DNA of 62,279 bases from UBA1926 sp002337215 (GCA_963973795.1 CAXBAF010000024.1:1-62279); one strand, 5' to 3'; shown: positions 25,120 to 34,117, counted from the first letter of the stretch. Numbers and translations: made by a program. Notes: generated by a model from the letters alone, not told the origin.

Positions 25120-26309
25120 CAGATTCTCCTGAAGACAAGCCGACCGGGAATTCGTCGACCGACCCGACCACCCCGCACACCCATCCTCAAGGCGGCCCAC
25201 AAGGCGGCCAGCAGGACGGGTCTCCGGTTGCCGGCAACCCCGACGAATCGTCCGCCCGGGGTGACGCCCCGAAGCCGGACGCCCCAAAGCAGGACGGCCC
25301 GTACCGCCGCGAGACCAAGCTTCCGATGAATCCCCGCCGTGTCCGGGGCGGTGTCCGCATGAAGCGGAAGGAAGGCGATCCCGAGGCATGGGCCGAGCAA
25401 CGTCTCTGGCGTATCGCCGAGCAGGCCGCCGACGGTGACACGCTCAAGGAAGGCCTCGAGTACGCCCGGGGCGGCCAGACCCGCCGGGTCACATTCAACG
25501 AGGGCATCGCCGAGGGCTCGGTGCAGGGCCGTCGGACGCGGGCCTACGTGACAACCGTTTCGCTGCCCAACTACTCCCCCGACGACGCCGCGAACGTGAT
25601 CAAGGCGCTGGGCGATCAGGCCCGATACGCCGCGAAGTTACTCGCTGGCGAACTCCCCACGAGCATCGAGGATGTCTTTGTTCCCTTGGGGCTCCACCTG
25701 TTCCCGGAGAGCGAGAAAGACTTCGAGATCTCCTGCACGTGCAAGGAAGACAACCAGCCGTGGTGCAAGCACGCGGTCTGCGTCACAGCCCTGCTGGGAG
25801 AGAAGCTCGCGGGCGATCCGTTCCTGATCTTTGAGCTCCGTGGTATCCCGAGGGATCATCTCGTCGAGGGCCTCCGCGACGTCCGCGCGCTCACCACTAT
25901 GGGCCCCGGACCGCAGCCCGTGTATGCGGCTCATGTCACCGGCCTCTCGGACACTCCGCCCGGCGACCTCACCGAGAGCATCCACAACTTCTGGAAGGCC
26001 CCCGGCAGGGGTGAGGCCCCGAGCATACCGGTCGAGCCCCCCGAGGTGAGCCATCCCCTCCTTCGTCGGCTCGGCCCGAGCCCGTTCCAGGAGAGCCGGT
26101 TCCCACTCGTGGGCCTGCTCGCGACTTGTTACGAGCTCATCGGCCGGGACGCGCTCCACGCCGATGAGATCGAAGACGATGCCGAGCAGGGCGAGACCGA
26201 ACCGCAGGCGGCCCCCGCTCCGGAACCTGCTCCCGAGCCCGCAGACGGCGAGCCCGAACGTCCGAGAGCCCGTGCCCGAGCGACGGCCAAGCCCCTCAAG
26301 CCTTCCTGA
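25116..26309 (+). CDS. SWIM zinc-finger protein coupled to SNF2 helicase
   Basis: A 397-residue protein starting with TTG that overlaps the helicase stop (TTGA), with GGAGACG as a likely Shine-Dalgarno inside the helicase gene. The SWIM motif is visible as CTCKEDNQPWCKHAV (about residues 207-221), giving the CxCx(n)CxH zinc ligands. The N-terminal ~70 residues are Pro/Asp/Lys-rich and disordered; the C-terminus (residues ~360-397) is a low-complexity Ala/Pro/Glu tail ending in Arg/Lys. The middle contains LGDQARYAAKLLAGELP upstream of the SWIM finger, as in other SNF2-partner SWIM proteins. It probably binds DNA or the helicase; function is inferred only from coupling. Confidence 0.88.
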   Translation: MTDSPEDKPTGNSSTDPTTPHTHPQGGPQGGQQDGSPVAGNPDESSARGDAPKPDAPKQDGPYRRETKLPMNPRRVRGGVRMKRKEGDPEAWAEQRLWRIAEQAADGDTLKEGLEYARGGQTRRVTFNEGIAEGSVQGRRTRAYVTTVSLPNYSPDDAANVIKALGDQARYAAKLLAGELPTSIEDVFVPLGLHLFPESEKDFEISCTCKEDNQPWCKHAVCVTALLGEKLAGDPFLIFELRGIPRDHLVEGLRDVRALTTMGPGPQPVYAAHVTGLSDTPPGDLTESIHNFWKAPGRGEAPSIPVEPPEVSHPLLRRLGPSPFQESRFPLVGLLATCYELIGRDALHADEIEDDAEQGETEPQAAPAPEPAPEPADGEPERPRARARATAKPLKPS

Positions 26310-26754
26310 TCCGGGCTCCCCGAGCGGGTCGTCGGAACCGATGCGGGGCCCTGCTCCACCGATGTCCCGATCGCGGTGCTGTTGTCCCCGTCGCCGGGTG
26401 GTCCCCGAGGAACCGTCTGACCTACCATCCGCGAAGCGGAACCGCTCGTGACGGACGGTGGACCGGTTGCAGACCGACTCCATCCAAGGCGCGGGCAGGT
26501 GCTCCCAAGCCGAGGCCGACTCAGTCGGCGCTCGCGCGGCAAGCGGGGGGTGCTGTTCCAAGCGTGAGATCCAGGGTTCGCCCCGTCTCTCTCGCGTCGT
26601 TGCCGCGGCTCCTGCGAGCCGGCGTCCGTCTCCCTGAGCGAGACGGCCCCGGGGCGTCCGGACCGCGATTGGTGGTCCGAACAACCAGCCGGCTCTGTGC
26701 CGGCGATTCGCAGCAGGAGTCAGCCGGCCTTCCGCGTCCCAGACACGTCCCGAT
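26310..26754. other. Intergenic stretch with no convincing gene
   Basis: About 445 bases between the SWIM-protein gene and tRNA-Gln. Short open frames exist on both strands but none has consistent codon usage, a start signal or recognisable motifs. No terminator-like hairpin with a T-run was seen. Confidence 0.5.
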
Positions 26755-26824
26755 TCCCCGTGGTGTAATTGGCAGCACCGGTGTTTTTGGTACATCTAGT
26801 CAAGGTTCGAGTCCTTGCGGGGAA
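26755..26824 (+). tRNA. tRNA-Gln (TTG anticodon)
   Basis: A compact 70-nt cloverleaf: acceptor TCCCCGT with GCGGGGA (one T-G pair), small D arm, anticodon stem GGTGT/ACATC around loop TTTTGGT (anticodon TTG), variable TAGT, T arm CAAGG/CCTTG with loop TTCGAGT, discriminator A. No CCA encoded. It is immediately upstream of the uridylyltransferase gene. Confidence 0.93.
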
Positions 26825-26853
26825 ATTCGACGCGAAGCCCGGCCGTGCAACGC

Positions 26854-27675
26854 ATGGCAGATCAACAGCTGAATCCTGACCCCTCCCTTTCCGCGATCGT
26901 CCTCGCCGCGGGCAAGGGCACACGGATGAAGAGCGACCTGCCCAAAGTCTGCCACGAGGTTGGCGGTCGTCCCATGGTCTGCGCTGTTGTCGACGCCTGC
27001 CTCGAGGCGGGGTGCTCCCGCGTTGTCGCCGTCGTTGGCTACAAACAGGAACTCGTCCGCGACGCCCTCCGCGGGTTCGGCGACACCGTCGAATTCGTCG
27101 AGCAGACCGAGCAACTCGGCACGGGCCACGCCGTGGTCTGCGCCAGGCCCGCGTACGAGCAGGCCATCGCGTCGGAAGGTCAGGATGACGCCTTCGTCCT
27201 CGCGGGCGACGGCCCGCTCATCCGCCCCGCGACGCTCCGCACGCTCATTGACCGCCACCGCGCCGCGGGCGCCGCAGCCGCCCTCGCGACCAGCGTGATC
27301 GACGACCCCACCGGGTACGGCCGGATCGTCCGCGACGCGGGCGGAATGTTCCAACGCATCGTCGAGCAGAAAAACGCGACCGCCGACCAGCTCTCGATCA
27401 ACGAGGTCAACCCCAGCTACTACTGCTTCGGCGTCGCCAAGCTCTTCAACGCCCTCGAGCGCGTCGAGCGAAACGAACTGACAGGCGAGTACTACATCAC
27501 CGACGTCCCGCAGCTCCTCCTCGAAGCGGGCGAGACCGTCGAGGTCATCGACGCCGTCCCACCCGAGGACATCCTGAGCATCAACACCCTCGAGCATCTC
27601 GCCGAGGTCGACGCGATCTACCGCGGTCGGCTCGCCGGTTCCTCCGCTGAAAGCACATCCGGGAAGGAAGGCTGA
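26854..27675 (+). CDS. GlmU-type UDP-GlcNAc pyrophosphorylase, N-terminal domain only
   Basis: A 273-residue nucleotidyltransferase. The glycosyl-nucleotidyltransferase signature LSAIVLAAGKGTRMKSDLPKV (residues ~12-32) and QLGTGHAVVCARP, LAGDGPLI, GYGRIVRDAGG, IVEQKNAT, NEVNPSYYCF and NELTGEYYITDVP match the uridylyltransferase half of GlmU. The left-handed beta-helix acetyltransferase half present in bifunctional GlmU (~450 aa) is absent: the protein stops at an ordinary terminus right before prs. So it makes UDP-GlcNAc only if a separate acetyltransferase supplies GlcNAc-1-P, or it uses another sugar phosphate. The ATG at 26854 avoids overlap with tRNA-Gln. Confidence 0.9.
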   Translation: MADQQLNPDPSLSAIVLAAGKGTRMKSDLPKVCHEVGGRPMVCAVVDACLEAGCSRVVAVVGYKQELVRDALRGFGDTVEFVEQTEQLGTGHAVVCARPAYEQAIASEGQDDAFVLAGDGPLIRPATLRTLIDRHRAAGAAAALATSVIDDPTGYGRIVRDAGGMFQRIVEQKNATADQLSINEVNPSYYCFGVAKLFNALERVERNELTGEYYITDVPQLLLEAGETVEVIDAVPPEDILSINTLEHLAEVDAIYRGRLAGSSAESTSGKEG

Positions 27676-27677
27676 TC

Positions 27678-28655
27678 ATGGCCGAATCACGCGGCATGCG
27701 GATCTTCGCGGGTCGTAACAGCAAGCCACTGGCATTACAGGTCTGCCGCCATCTCGGGATGCCGCTGGGCGACGCGCGCACGCAGGTCTTCCCGGACGGT
27801 GAACTCCTCGTGAAGCTCGAGGAAGACGTCCGGGGCCGCGACTGCTTCGTTGTGAGTTCCACCTGTGCCCCGGTCAACGACAACCTGATGGAACTGCTGA
27901 TCTTCATCGATTGCCTGCGGAGAGCCTCCGCCCGCCGCATGACGCTCGTCATGCCCTACTACGGCTACGCCCGCCAGGACCGCAAGAGTGAGGGCCGCAC
28001 GCCGATTACCGCAAAACTCGTCGCCAACATGATCACCGCAAGCGGTGCTGACCGGGTCATCACGATCGACCTGCACGCCGCGCAGATCCAGGGCTTCTTC
28101 GATCTCCCGCTCGATCACCTCTCCGCGACCGAGGTCTTCCTCGACTACTTCGAGACCATCCGCGACGAGCTGGGCGAGCTCTGCCTCGTGAGCCCCGATG
28201 TTGGCAACGTCAAGGTCGCCGAGGGCCTCGCCCAGGAACTGGGCGGCGATCTCGCGATCATCAACAAGCAGCGTCTCAGCGGGTCGGAGATCAAAACCGG
28301 CAATCTCATCGGAAGCGTTGCCGGCAAGACCGTGCTCATGTTCGACGACATGATCTCCACCGGGGGCACCGTCTGCGAGGCCGCCCAGCTCGTGATGGAC
28401 GAGGGCGCCAAGGAAGTCATCGTCGGCGCGACCCACGCCGTCCTCGCCGGTCTCGGCGCCGAGCGTCTCGCCCAGGGCCCCATCAGCAGGGTCATCGTCA
28501 CCGACACCATCCCGCTCGCCGACGACAAGAGACGGGCGCTCGGCGACAAACTCGTCGTTCTGAGCGTGGGCCCCCTGCTGGGCGACGCGATCAGACGCAT
28601 CCACGAGAACCGCTCCGTCAGCGCCATCTTCCGCCGGGCGGAGATGAAGCGATAA
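27678..28655 (+). CDS. prs: Ribose-phosphate pyrophosphokinase
   Basis: Makes PRPP from ribose 5-phosphate and ATP for nucleotide, His and Trp synthesis. The 325-residue protein shows the class I layout: RIFAGRNSKPLALQVC, FPDGELLVKLEEDVRG, YYGYARQDRKSEGRTPITAKL (ATP flexible loop), DLHAAQIQGFFDLPLDHL and the PRPP-binding loop VLMFDDMISTGGTVCEAA. It starts 2 nt after the upstream gene's stop, with GGAAGGAAGG as Shine-Dalgarno, so the uridylyltransferase and prs are one operon (the glmU-prs order is common in bacteria). Confidence 0.97.
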   Translation: MAESRGMRIFAGRNSKPLALQVCRHLGMPLGDARTQVFPDGELLVKLEEDVRGRDCFVVSSTCAPVNDNLMELLIFIDCLRRASARRMTLVMPYYGYARQDRKSEGRTPITAKLVANMITASGADRVITIDLHAAQIQGFFDLPLDHLSATEVFLDYFETIRDELGELCLVSPDVGNVKVAEGLAQELGGDLAIINKQRLSGSEIKTGNLIGSVAGKTVLMFDDMISTGGTVCEAAQLVMDEGAKEVIVGATHAVLAGLGAERLAQGPISRVIVTDTIPLADDKRRALGDKLVVLSVGPLLGDAIRRIHENRSVSAIFRRAEMKR

Positions 28656-28760
28656 CAAAGCAAGACAGCAAGCCAGACACACACAACGTACATCGACACA
28701 CCGAACCAACACACGAACCACACCGGCGGTGATCGCCGAACGAATCGAAAGGAATCCGAC

Positions 28761-29411
28761 ATGAGCGACGAAACCCCCGTGCTGCAGGCCAAGACACGCG
28801 AGCGCACCGGCTCCCGTTACAGCCGACGCATCCGCGAACAGGGCGGGCTCCCCGCCGTTGTGTACGGCCACAAGCAGGGCCCCGTCTCCATCACGCTCGA
28901 CGCCAAGGAGACCATCCGCCTCATCCACGAGGGTGAGCGCGTCTACACGCTCAACGTCGAGGGCGGCGAGACCGAGACGGTCCTGCTGCGCGATCTCCAG
29001 TTCGACTACCTGGGGACCAACGTCGTCCACTGCGATCTCGCCCGCGTCGACCTCGACGAACGCGTCAGCATCCGTGTCAAGATCGATCTGGTGGGCGAGG
29101 CCAAGGGCCTCAAGAAGTCACGCACCTCGATCATCCACACCGTCTCCGAACTCGAGCTCGAGTGCACGGTGACCAACCTCCCCGATTCGGTCGAGGTCGA
29201 CGTCTCCGATATGGACGTCGGCGACGTTATCCACGCGAGCGAGGTCGTCCTCCCCAAGGACACCATGGTCCTCCTCACCGATCCCGACGCGATCGTCGCC
29301 AACCTCATCCAGCAGAAGGAACTCGAGGAAGAGACCGACGAATCCGCAGACGCCGACGCTCAGGCCGCGCCCGAGGTCATCACCGAGGCCAAGTCCGACG
29401 ACGAAGACTGA
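28761..29411 (+). CDS. rplY: Ribosomal protein bL25, long (CTC) form
   Basis: Binds 5S rRNA in the large subunit. The 216-residue protein has the N-terminal bL25 domain (RERTGSRYSRRIREQGGLPAVVYG, YTLNVEGGETETVLLRDLQFDYL) and the C-terminal beta domain typical of the CTC/TL5 form (HCDLARVDLDERV, VPI-like VKIDLVGEAKG, LPDSVEVDVSDMDVGD), followed by a ~35-residue acidic tail of Glu/Asp/Ala. AAAGGAA lies 8 nt before the ATG. The rplY-pth pairing downstream is a conserved arrangement. Confidence 0.95.
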   Translation: MSDETPVLQAKTRERTGSRYSRRIREQGGLPAVVYGHKQGPVSITLDAKETIRLIHEGERVYTLNVEGGETETVLLRDLQFDYLGTNVVHCDLARVDLDERVSIRVKIDLVGEAKGLKKSRTSIIHTVSELELECTVTNLPDSVEVDVSDMDVGDVIHASEVVLPKDTMVLLTDPDAIVANLIQQKELEEETDESADADAQAAPEVITEAKSDDED

Positions 29412-29464
29412 TCCTCTCGTCGTCTTCGTTCACCCAGCCACGTGTCATCTATCACAGGCAGTCC

Positions 29465-30181
29465 ATGAAACTCATCGTCGGCCTCGGCAACCCCGGCCTC
29501 AAGTACGACAAGACCCGGCACAACGCCGGGTTCTTGGTCGTCGACCGGCTCGCCCGAGATTATGCCGCCGGTGAGACGCCAAGAAGCCGGTTCAACGCGG
29601 CCACCATCGAGGCCCGCGTCGGCGGCGAGAAGTGCCTGCTCATGAAGCCCACGACCTATATGAACCGCTCCGGCCAGTCTGTGGGCGAGGCCGTGCGCTT
29701 CTACAAACTCGACCCGGCCGACGACCTCATCGTCGCGGTCGATGAGCTCGCCTTCCCCATCGGGCACATCCGTGTCCGCGCCAAGGGGGGCACCGCGGGG
29801 CACAACGGGCTCAAGGACATCGACCGCATCCTGGGCGGCGCCGATTACCCCCGCGTCCGCGTCGGGATCGGCGAGAAGCCCGCGGTGATGAACCAGGCCG
29901 ACTGGGTCCTCAGCCAGGTGACCGAAGACGAATGGCCGGATTTCGAGTCGTCGATCAGCAAGGCCGCCAAGGCGGTCGAGTCGGTCATCCGGGACGGCGT
30001 GGACGCGGCGATGAACGCGTTCAACGAACGCCTCTCAGAACCGGGCGGCAAGGGCAAAAAGATCCGAGCCACAACACACCCCGCCGAAGAAAAAACTGGT
30101 CGGGGTGCGGACGCGGCAACGCCCGAGCCACGCCGCACGGCGGACGACGCCAACAACACCCACCCGGGCTGGTCGGCCTGA
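29465..30181 (+). CDS. pth: Peptidyl-tRNA hydrolase
   Basis: Frees tRNA from prematurely released peptidyl-tRNA. The 238-residue protein begins MKLIVGLGNPGLKYDKTRHNAGF, containing the conserved Asn of GLGNPG and the catalytic His of RHNAGF; PTTYMNRSG, VAVDELAFPIG (with the conserved Asp) and GGTAGHNGLKDI follow. The C-terminal ~45 residues are a charged low-complexity extension beyond the usual ~190-residue length. The start is the ATG aligning with the family N-terminus; the reading frame itself is open much further upstream in a shadow of rplY. Confidence 0.95.
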   Translation: MKLIVGLGNPGLKYDKTRHNAGFLVVDRLARDYAAGETPRSRFNAATIEARVGGEKCLLMKPTTYMNRSGQSVGEAVRFYKLDPADDLIVAVDELAFPIGHIRVRAKGGTAGHNGLKDIDRILGGADYPRVRVGIGEKPAVMNQADWVLSQVTEDEWPDFESSISKAAKAVESVIRDGVDAAMNAFNERLSEPGGKGKKIRATTHPAEEKTGRGADAATPEPRRTADDANNTHPGWSA

Positions 30182-30241
30182 CCCGCCCATTCAAGCACAC
30201 GAACACAAGAACCACGCAGCATCAGCAATCTGGAGAACACC

Positions 30242-30799
30242 ATGACCACCGCAACCGAGACCCGCATCTACGAATGCATGTTCCTCATCAGCCAGGGTGA
30301 GGCCGCCAACCTCAACGCCGTCGTCGAGCACATCGGCGAGCTCCTGGGCAAGGGCGATGCCGAGATCCTCGCCCTCACCAAGTGGGACGAACGCCGCCTC
30401 GCCTACGAGATCGACAAGCAGAAGCGCGGCGTCTACATCCTCGCCTACATCAGCGCCCCGACCGACGGCATCGAGCGCATCGAACGCGAGTGCAACATCT
30501 CCGAGCACATCATGCGCCTCATGGTCATCCGCGCCGACCACATGACCGCCGACCAGGCCCGCGCCGCCGACGACCGCGACGGCCTCGCCGCCGAGGCGAA
30601 GATCCGCGCCGAGAAGGCCGCCGCAGGCGAAGCCGAGAAGAAGACCAGCGCCCGGATCGGTGCCCCCGATCCCAGCGAGATGCTCAAGAAGGACGAGGCC
30701 CCCAAGGCCGACGCACCCGCCGAAGACGCCGCGAAGGATGCAGAGGGCGATGCCGAGCCCGCCACTGAGGACAAGGCGTCCGAGGACAAGGCCGAGTAA
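30242..30799 (+). CDS. rpsF: Ribosomal protein bS6 with acidic C-terminal extension
   Basis: Small-subunit protein that pairs with bS18 on the central domain of 16S rRNA. Residues ~5-100 are the bS6 fold (RIYECMFLISQGEA, LTKWDERRLAYEIDKQKRGVYILAYI, HIMRLMVIRADHMT). Residues ~105-185 are a Lys/Ala/Glu/Asp-rich tail, much longer than in E. coli bS6. It precedes ssb as in many bacteria, but rpsR (bS18), normally in the same operon, is not here. Confidence 0.95.
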   Translation: MTTATETRIYECMFLISQGEAANLNAVVEHIGELLGKGDAEILALTKWDERRLAYEIDKQKRGVYILAYISAPTDGIERIERECNISEHIMRLMVIRADHMTADQARAADDRDGLAAEAKIRAEKAAAGEAEKKTSARIGAPDPSEMLKKDEAPKADAPAEDAAKDAEGDAEPATEDKASEDKAE

Positions 30800-30949
30800 C
30801 ATCGGTCGAGCCTTGTTCGTCGATCTGCTAGGATCATGTCCGGGGCGGCCACGCGGTCGCCCCGGCCTGTTTCGACGCAGCCCAATTCAGTATCACGAGT
30901 CCGGGCTCGCAGCACCCGCCCGCACCGCATCACACCCGAAAGGCACACC

Positions 30950-31462
30950 ATGGCCGGCAACTTCAACAAAGTCTTCCTCATGGGCAACCTCACCCGCGAC
31001 ATCGAGATCCGCCATACCTCGGGCAACAACGCCGTCGGCAACTTCGGCATCGCGATGAACCGCAAGTTCCGCACCCAGTCGGGTGAGAACCGCGAAGAAA
31101 CCACCTTCGTGGATTGCGAGGCCTGGGGCCGCACCGCCGAGGTCATGAGCCAGTACCTCGCCAAGGGCCGACCCGTCTTCATCGAGGGCCGCCTCAAGCT
31201 CGACCAGTGGGAGGGCAAGGACGGCTCCAAGCAGTCCAAGCTCCGCGTCGTCGTCGAGAACTTCCAGTTCATCGACTCCGGACAAGGCGGGGGCGGAGGA
31301 GGCGGCAGCCGAGGCGGCGGAGGCGGCAACTACGCCAACTCCGGCGGCGGCGGCGGCGGTGGGGGAGGTGGCTACTCCCAGGGCGGTGGAGGCGGTGGTG
31401 GTGATTACGGAGGCGGTGGTGGTGGCGGCGCTCCGATCGACGCCGACGACATCCCATTCTGA
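30950..31462 (+). CDS. ssb: Single-stranded DNA-binding protein
   Basis: A 170-residue SSB. The OB fold spans residues ~1-110 (FNKVFLMGNLTRDIEIRHTSG, VGNFGIAMNRKF, EETTFVDCEAWGRTAEVMSQYLAKGRPVFIEGRLKLDQW, written as separate motifs here by reading). A ~50-residue Gly-rich linker with runs of 6-10 Gly follows, and the protein ends DADDIPF, the acidic tip that docks partner proteins. The ATG at 30950 matches the family start; a longer open frame upstream to 30836 is not used. Lies between rpsF and rplI. Confidence 0.96.
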   Translation: MAGNFNKVFLMGNLTRDIEIRHTSGNNAVGNFGIAMNRKFRTQSGENREETTFVDCEAWGRTAEVMSQYLAKGRPVFIEGRLKLDQWEGKDGSKQSKLRVVVENFQFIDSGQGGGGGGGSRGGGGGNYANSGGGGGGGGGGYSQGGGGGGGDYGGGGGGGAPIDADDIPF

Positions 31463-31616
31463 TCGAGTACATTCAGGCGCGGTGCGATCGTCCCGCCTAA
31501 ACTCCGCTCCCGCGGGCACTTCCCCGGGACCATCATGCCGTTGGGGCCGAGGCTGATCGGCTCCTCAACTCCCCGCCCGCTCCGGAGCGAGGGAGGACAG
31601 CGAAAGGAGGCCCACC

Positions 31617-32195
31617 GTGGCCAAATCCATCAAGCTCCTGCTCACCGAGAACGTCGACAACCTCGGCATCGTTGGCGACGTCGTCAACGTCCGCATCGGC
31701 TACGCCCGCAACTACCTCCTACCCCGCGACCTCGCGACCACACCCAGCGACGAGATCCTCGCCAAGCTCGCCGAGAAGCGTGCCAAGGCCGAGAAGGACC
31801 TCGCTGCCCTCCGCGCTCAGCGTGAGGCGCTTATCAGCAAGCTCGAGGGCATCGAGCTCACCCTCACCCGCGCGTGCAACGACCAGGGTCACCTCTACGG
31901 CTCGGTCACCCAGCACGACATCGCCGAGTCGCTCACCGAGCTCGGCTTCCCGGTCCAGGGCCGCGAGGTCCGCCTCGCCCAGACCATCAAGCGGGTCGAT
32001 TCCTTCGACGTTCTCGTCAAGTTCGACACCGATCTCGAGGCCAACATCAAGCTCTACGTCATCGCCGACCGGGCCCTCGACGACGACCGCGAGGAAGAGA
32101 TGGAGTTCGACAACGAGGGCAACCTCATCGAGAAGCCCCGATCGGCCAAGGTCGCCGAAGCAGCCGAGGAGGCGGAAGCCGCCGCGACGGAGTAA
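31617..32195 (+). CDS. rplI: Ribosomal protein bL9
   Basis: Large-subunit protein with N- and C-terminal RNA-binding domains joined by a long helix. The 192-residue protein starts with GTG, backed by a strong AAGGAGG Shine-Dalgarno 7 nt upstream. Motifs: KLLLTENVDNLGIVGDVVNVRIGYARNYLLPR across residues ~6-37 (read in pieces), coiled helix KRAKAEKDLAALRAQ, GHLYGSVTQHDIAESL and VKFDTDLEANIKLYVIA. The last ~35 residues are an acidic extension. It ends the rplY-pth-rpsF-ssb-rplI run and is followed by a strong terminator. Confidence 0.95.
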   Translation: MAKSIKLLLTENVDNLGIVGDVVNVRIGYARNYLLPRDLATTPSDEILAKLAEKRAKAEKDLAALRAQREALISKLEGIELTLTRACNDQGHLYGSVTQHDIAESLTELGFPVQGREVRLAQTIKRVDSFDVLVKFDTDLEANIKLYVIADRALDDDREEEMEFDNEGNLIEKPRSAKVAEAAEEAEAAATE

Positions 32196-32248
32196 CGCCG
32201 GCACACCCGCCGAACCCGCCCGGCTCGCAGCGAGAAGCAACCAACGAA

Positions 32249-32282
32249 AAAACCCTCGGACCCTTCCGAGGGTTTTCTTTTG
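32249..32282 (+). terminator. Rho-independent terminator after rplI
   Basis: Stem AAAACCCTCGGA with TCCGAGGGTTTT (about 11 bp) around a short loop, followed by TCTTTTG on the plus strand. It lies ~55 nt after the rplI stop and closes the ribosomal/ssb transcription unit. Confidence 0.85.
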
Positions 32283-32347
32283 TGCACAGAGTTTGTGAGA
32301 AGCCTCACCGCACGGGACCGTTCCCGCCGGGGAGCATCGAGCCTCGG

Positions 32348-34117
32348 TCAGTTCGTGGCAAGCGGCGGGTCGAGCTCCGTGATCACCTTCTGGCCGACCG
32401 CGAAGTACTCAATATCAACGCCCTTGCTCACGCGGAAGATCAGCGTCATCGTCTGGTCGCTCCGGGACGAACTCATCGTCGGCAGCTCGGCCAGTCCCCG
32501 GATCGAGCGGGCCGGATCGAACGAGATCTTGACGATCTCTCGATCCGCGTACACATAACCAACCGCCGGATAGACCTGGCTGTTCGTATCGATCAGCTGC
32601 GGCGGCAGCACACGATCCACAGTCTTCGCCGCACGCCCCAGCAGACTCGCCGGGCTATCACGGCTCACATTCACCCGAACCAGAACAACATCGTCCGCGG
32701 TCGCAAACTTCTCAACGATGACCTTTCGGTCAACACCGCGGACGCCGAGTTCTTCCGGGAGGAACTGCATCGTTCCGCGCGTCACACCGTTCTCTTCGTC
32801 GATCTCGAGGCTGCCCTTCTGGCGCACCTCGAAGCTGTACCCGATCCGATCGCTTACGGTGATCTCGCGGTTGGTTGACCGCCCTGACCGGTCCGGGTTG
32901 GTCTCCAGCCGCTGCAGGTCCGTCGTATCGATGTCGGAGATCGCCGTCCCACCGACGAGGCCGCCCGAACTCAATGCTGAGAAGCGTGCTCCGGCCGATG
33001 CGAAGTTCTGGTCGGCCTCCCCCCCCAACATCACCCGGGTGTTCTTCACCACCAGCGCCTCGGGCGTATAGCCCTGCGGAACGACAAACTCCAGGCCCAT
33101 CGTCACTTTCGACGACCCGCCGACCGACGCGATGAACAGCTCCTCGCTGTCGTAGGGGAACCGGCCGTAAAGCTCGGCATCCGACGACTTCGCCTGGCTG
33201 ATCAACGCCACCGGGTGCGCCGCGATCGTCCCGCCGCTCGGCCCACGCATCACGAGCCGGCTCTGTCCGTTCCCGAGCACCACCTGCCCGTTCATCTCCT
33301 TGGCAGACTCATTGAATTCGACGACCACGCCGTACAGCCGGCCCGTCGAGACCGTCTCGCCGTCGAGCCCGACGTACGGCTGATTGAGCGCGTCCGGGGT
33401 CGTCCCGGTCGCGAGAAGATCGCTCACGCGCGACGACCCGGTTGCGTCCCCGATGTAGTACGACTTCTTGATGTTGATCGCCTCGGCCGGCATCGAAGGG
33501 CGAGCCTTCCCGCCCGTCGCGCTGATGTTGATCGAATAGCCGGCGAGATCCAGTTCGGGATACCACTCCGCGAGCGGCTCACCCGTCCGGAGCGTCGTCA
33601 GCGAGAGCCTGCTGTAGAGCCCCGCCGTGAACCGCTCAGCGGGGATCCAGAGCCCGCCCGTCCGCTGAAGTGAACCGATACCCGAGCCCGTCTGCGTGTA
33701 GTCCACGGGCCGCACGCTGTTCGCCCCGGGCAGAAAGCCGTACCCGATGAAATAGATGCCCACCGAGATCGCCGCCGAGACGGCCCCGCAGATCCCGCCG
33801 CCCAGATACTCGACGATGCCGATCGTGGCCACCTTCGACGAAAGGATCTTGTCCGTCAGGTAGCGGAGCAACAGCAGCGACAAGCCGAACGGCAGGATGA
33901 GCGCCGTCCCCCATGCGACATACCCGATGAACGACAGAAACCCGGTGTCGGGCGAGAGCCCGAGCAGCAGGTGCGCGAGCGGCTCCCAGAACGCGAACGC
34001 GATCGCGCCCGCGGCGATCGTGCACAGCATGTGGATCAGCGAACTGAAGAAGCCGCGGTTCAGCCACACCCAGGTGATCGCCAGCAGCAGCACCGTGCAC
34101 ACAATTTTCATGACCAT
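32348..34117 (-). CDS. CvpA-like membrane protein with large extracytoplasmic part
   Basis: A 589-residue protein. Residues 1-130 hold four hydrophobic helices arranged like the CvpA/colicin V production family (IVCTVLLLAITWVWL, LIHMLCTIAAGAIAFAFW, FIGYVAWGTALILPFGLSLLLL, GICGAVSAAISVGIYFIGY). The remaining ~450 residues are soluble with no transmembrane segment and many Ser/Gly-rich beta-like stretches; no domain was recognised. The gene is the last of three minus-strand genes after pilT-like and gspE-like genes, with ~190 nt between it and the latter, so a common function is possible but unproven. Ends just before the terminator of the opposing rplI operon. Confidence 0.65.
   Translation of the reverse strand: MVMKIVCTVLLLAITWVWLNRGFFSSLIHMLCTIAAGAIAFAFWEPLAHLLLGLSPDTGFLSFIGYVAWGTALILPFGLSLLLLRYLTDKILSSKVATIGIVEYLGGGICGAVSAAISVGIYFIGYGFLPGANSVRPVDYTQTGSGIGSLQRTGGLWIPAERFTAGLYSRLSLTTLRTGEPLAEWYPELDLAGYSINISATGGKARPSMPAEAINIKKSYYIGDATGSSRVSDLLATGTTPDALNQPYVGLDGETVSTGRLYGVVVEFNESAKEMNGQVVLGNGQSRLVMRGPSGGTIAAHPVALISQAKSSDAELYGRFPYDSEELFIASVGGSSKVTMGLEFVVPQGYTPEALVVKNTRVMLGGEADQNFASAGARFSALSSGGLVGGTAISDIDTTDLQRLETNPDRSGRSTNREITVSDRIGYSFEVRQKGSLEIDEENGVTRGTMQFLPEELGVRGVDRKVIVEKFATADDVVLVRVNVSRDSPASLLGRAAKTVDRVLPPQLIDTNSQVYPAVGYVYADREIVKISFDPARSIRGLAELPTMSSSRSDQTMTLIFRVSKGVDIEYFAVGQKVITELDPPLATN

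Noticed and set aside
22882..25389. 835-aa open frame on the minus strand
   Set aside because: Antisense shadow of the SNF2 helicase; high GC codon usage keeps the opposite strand open.
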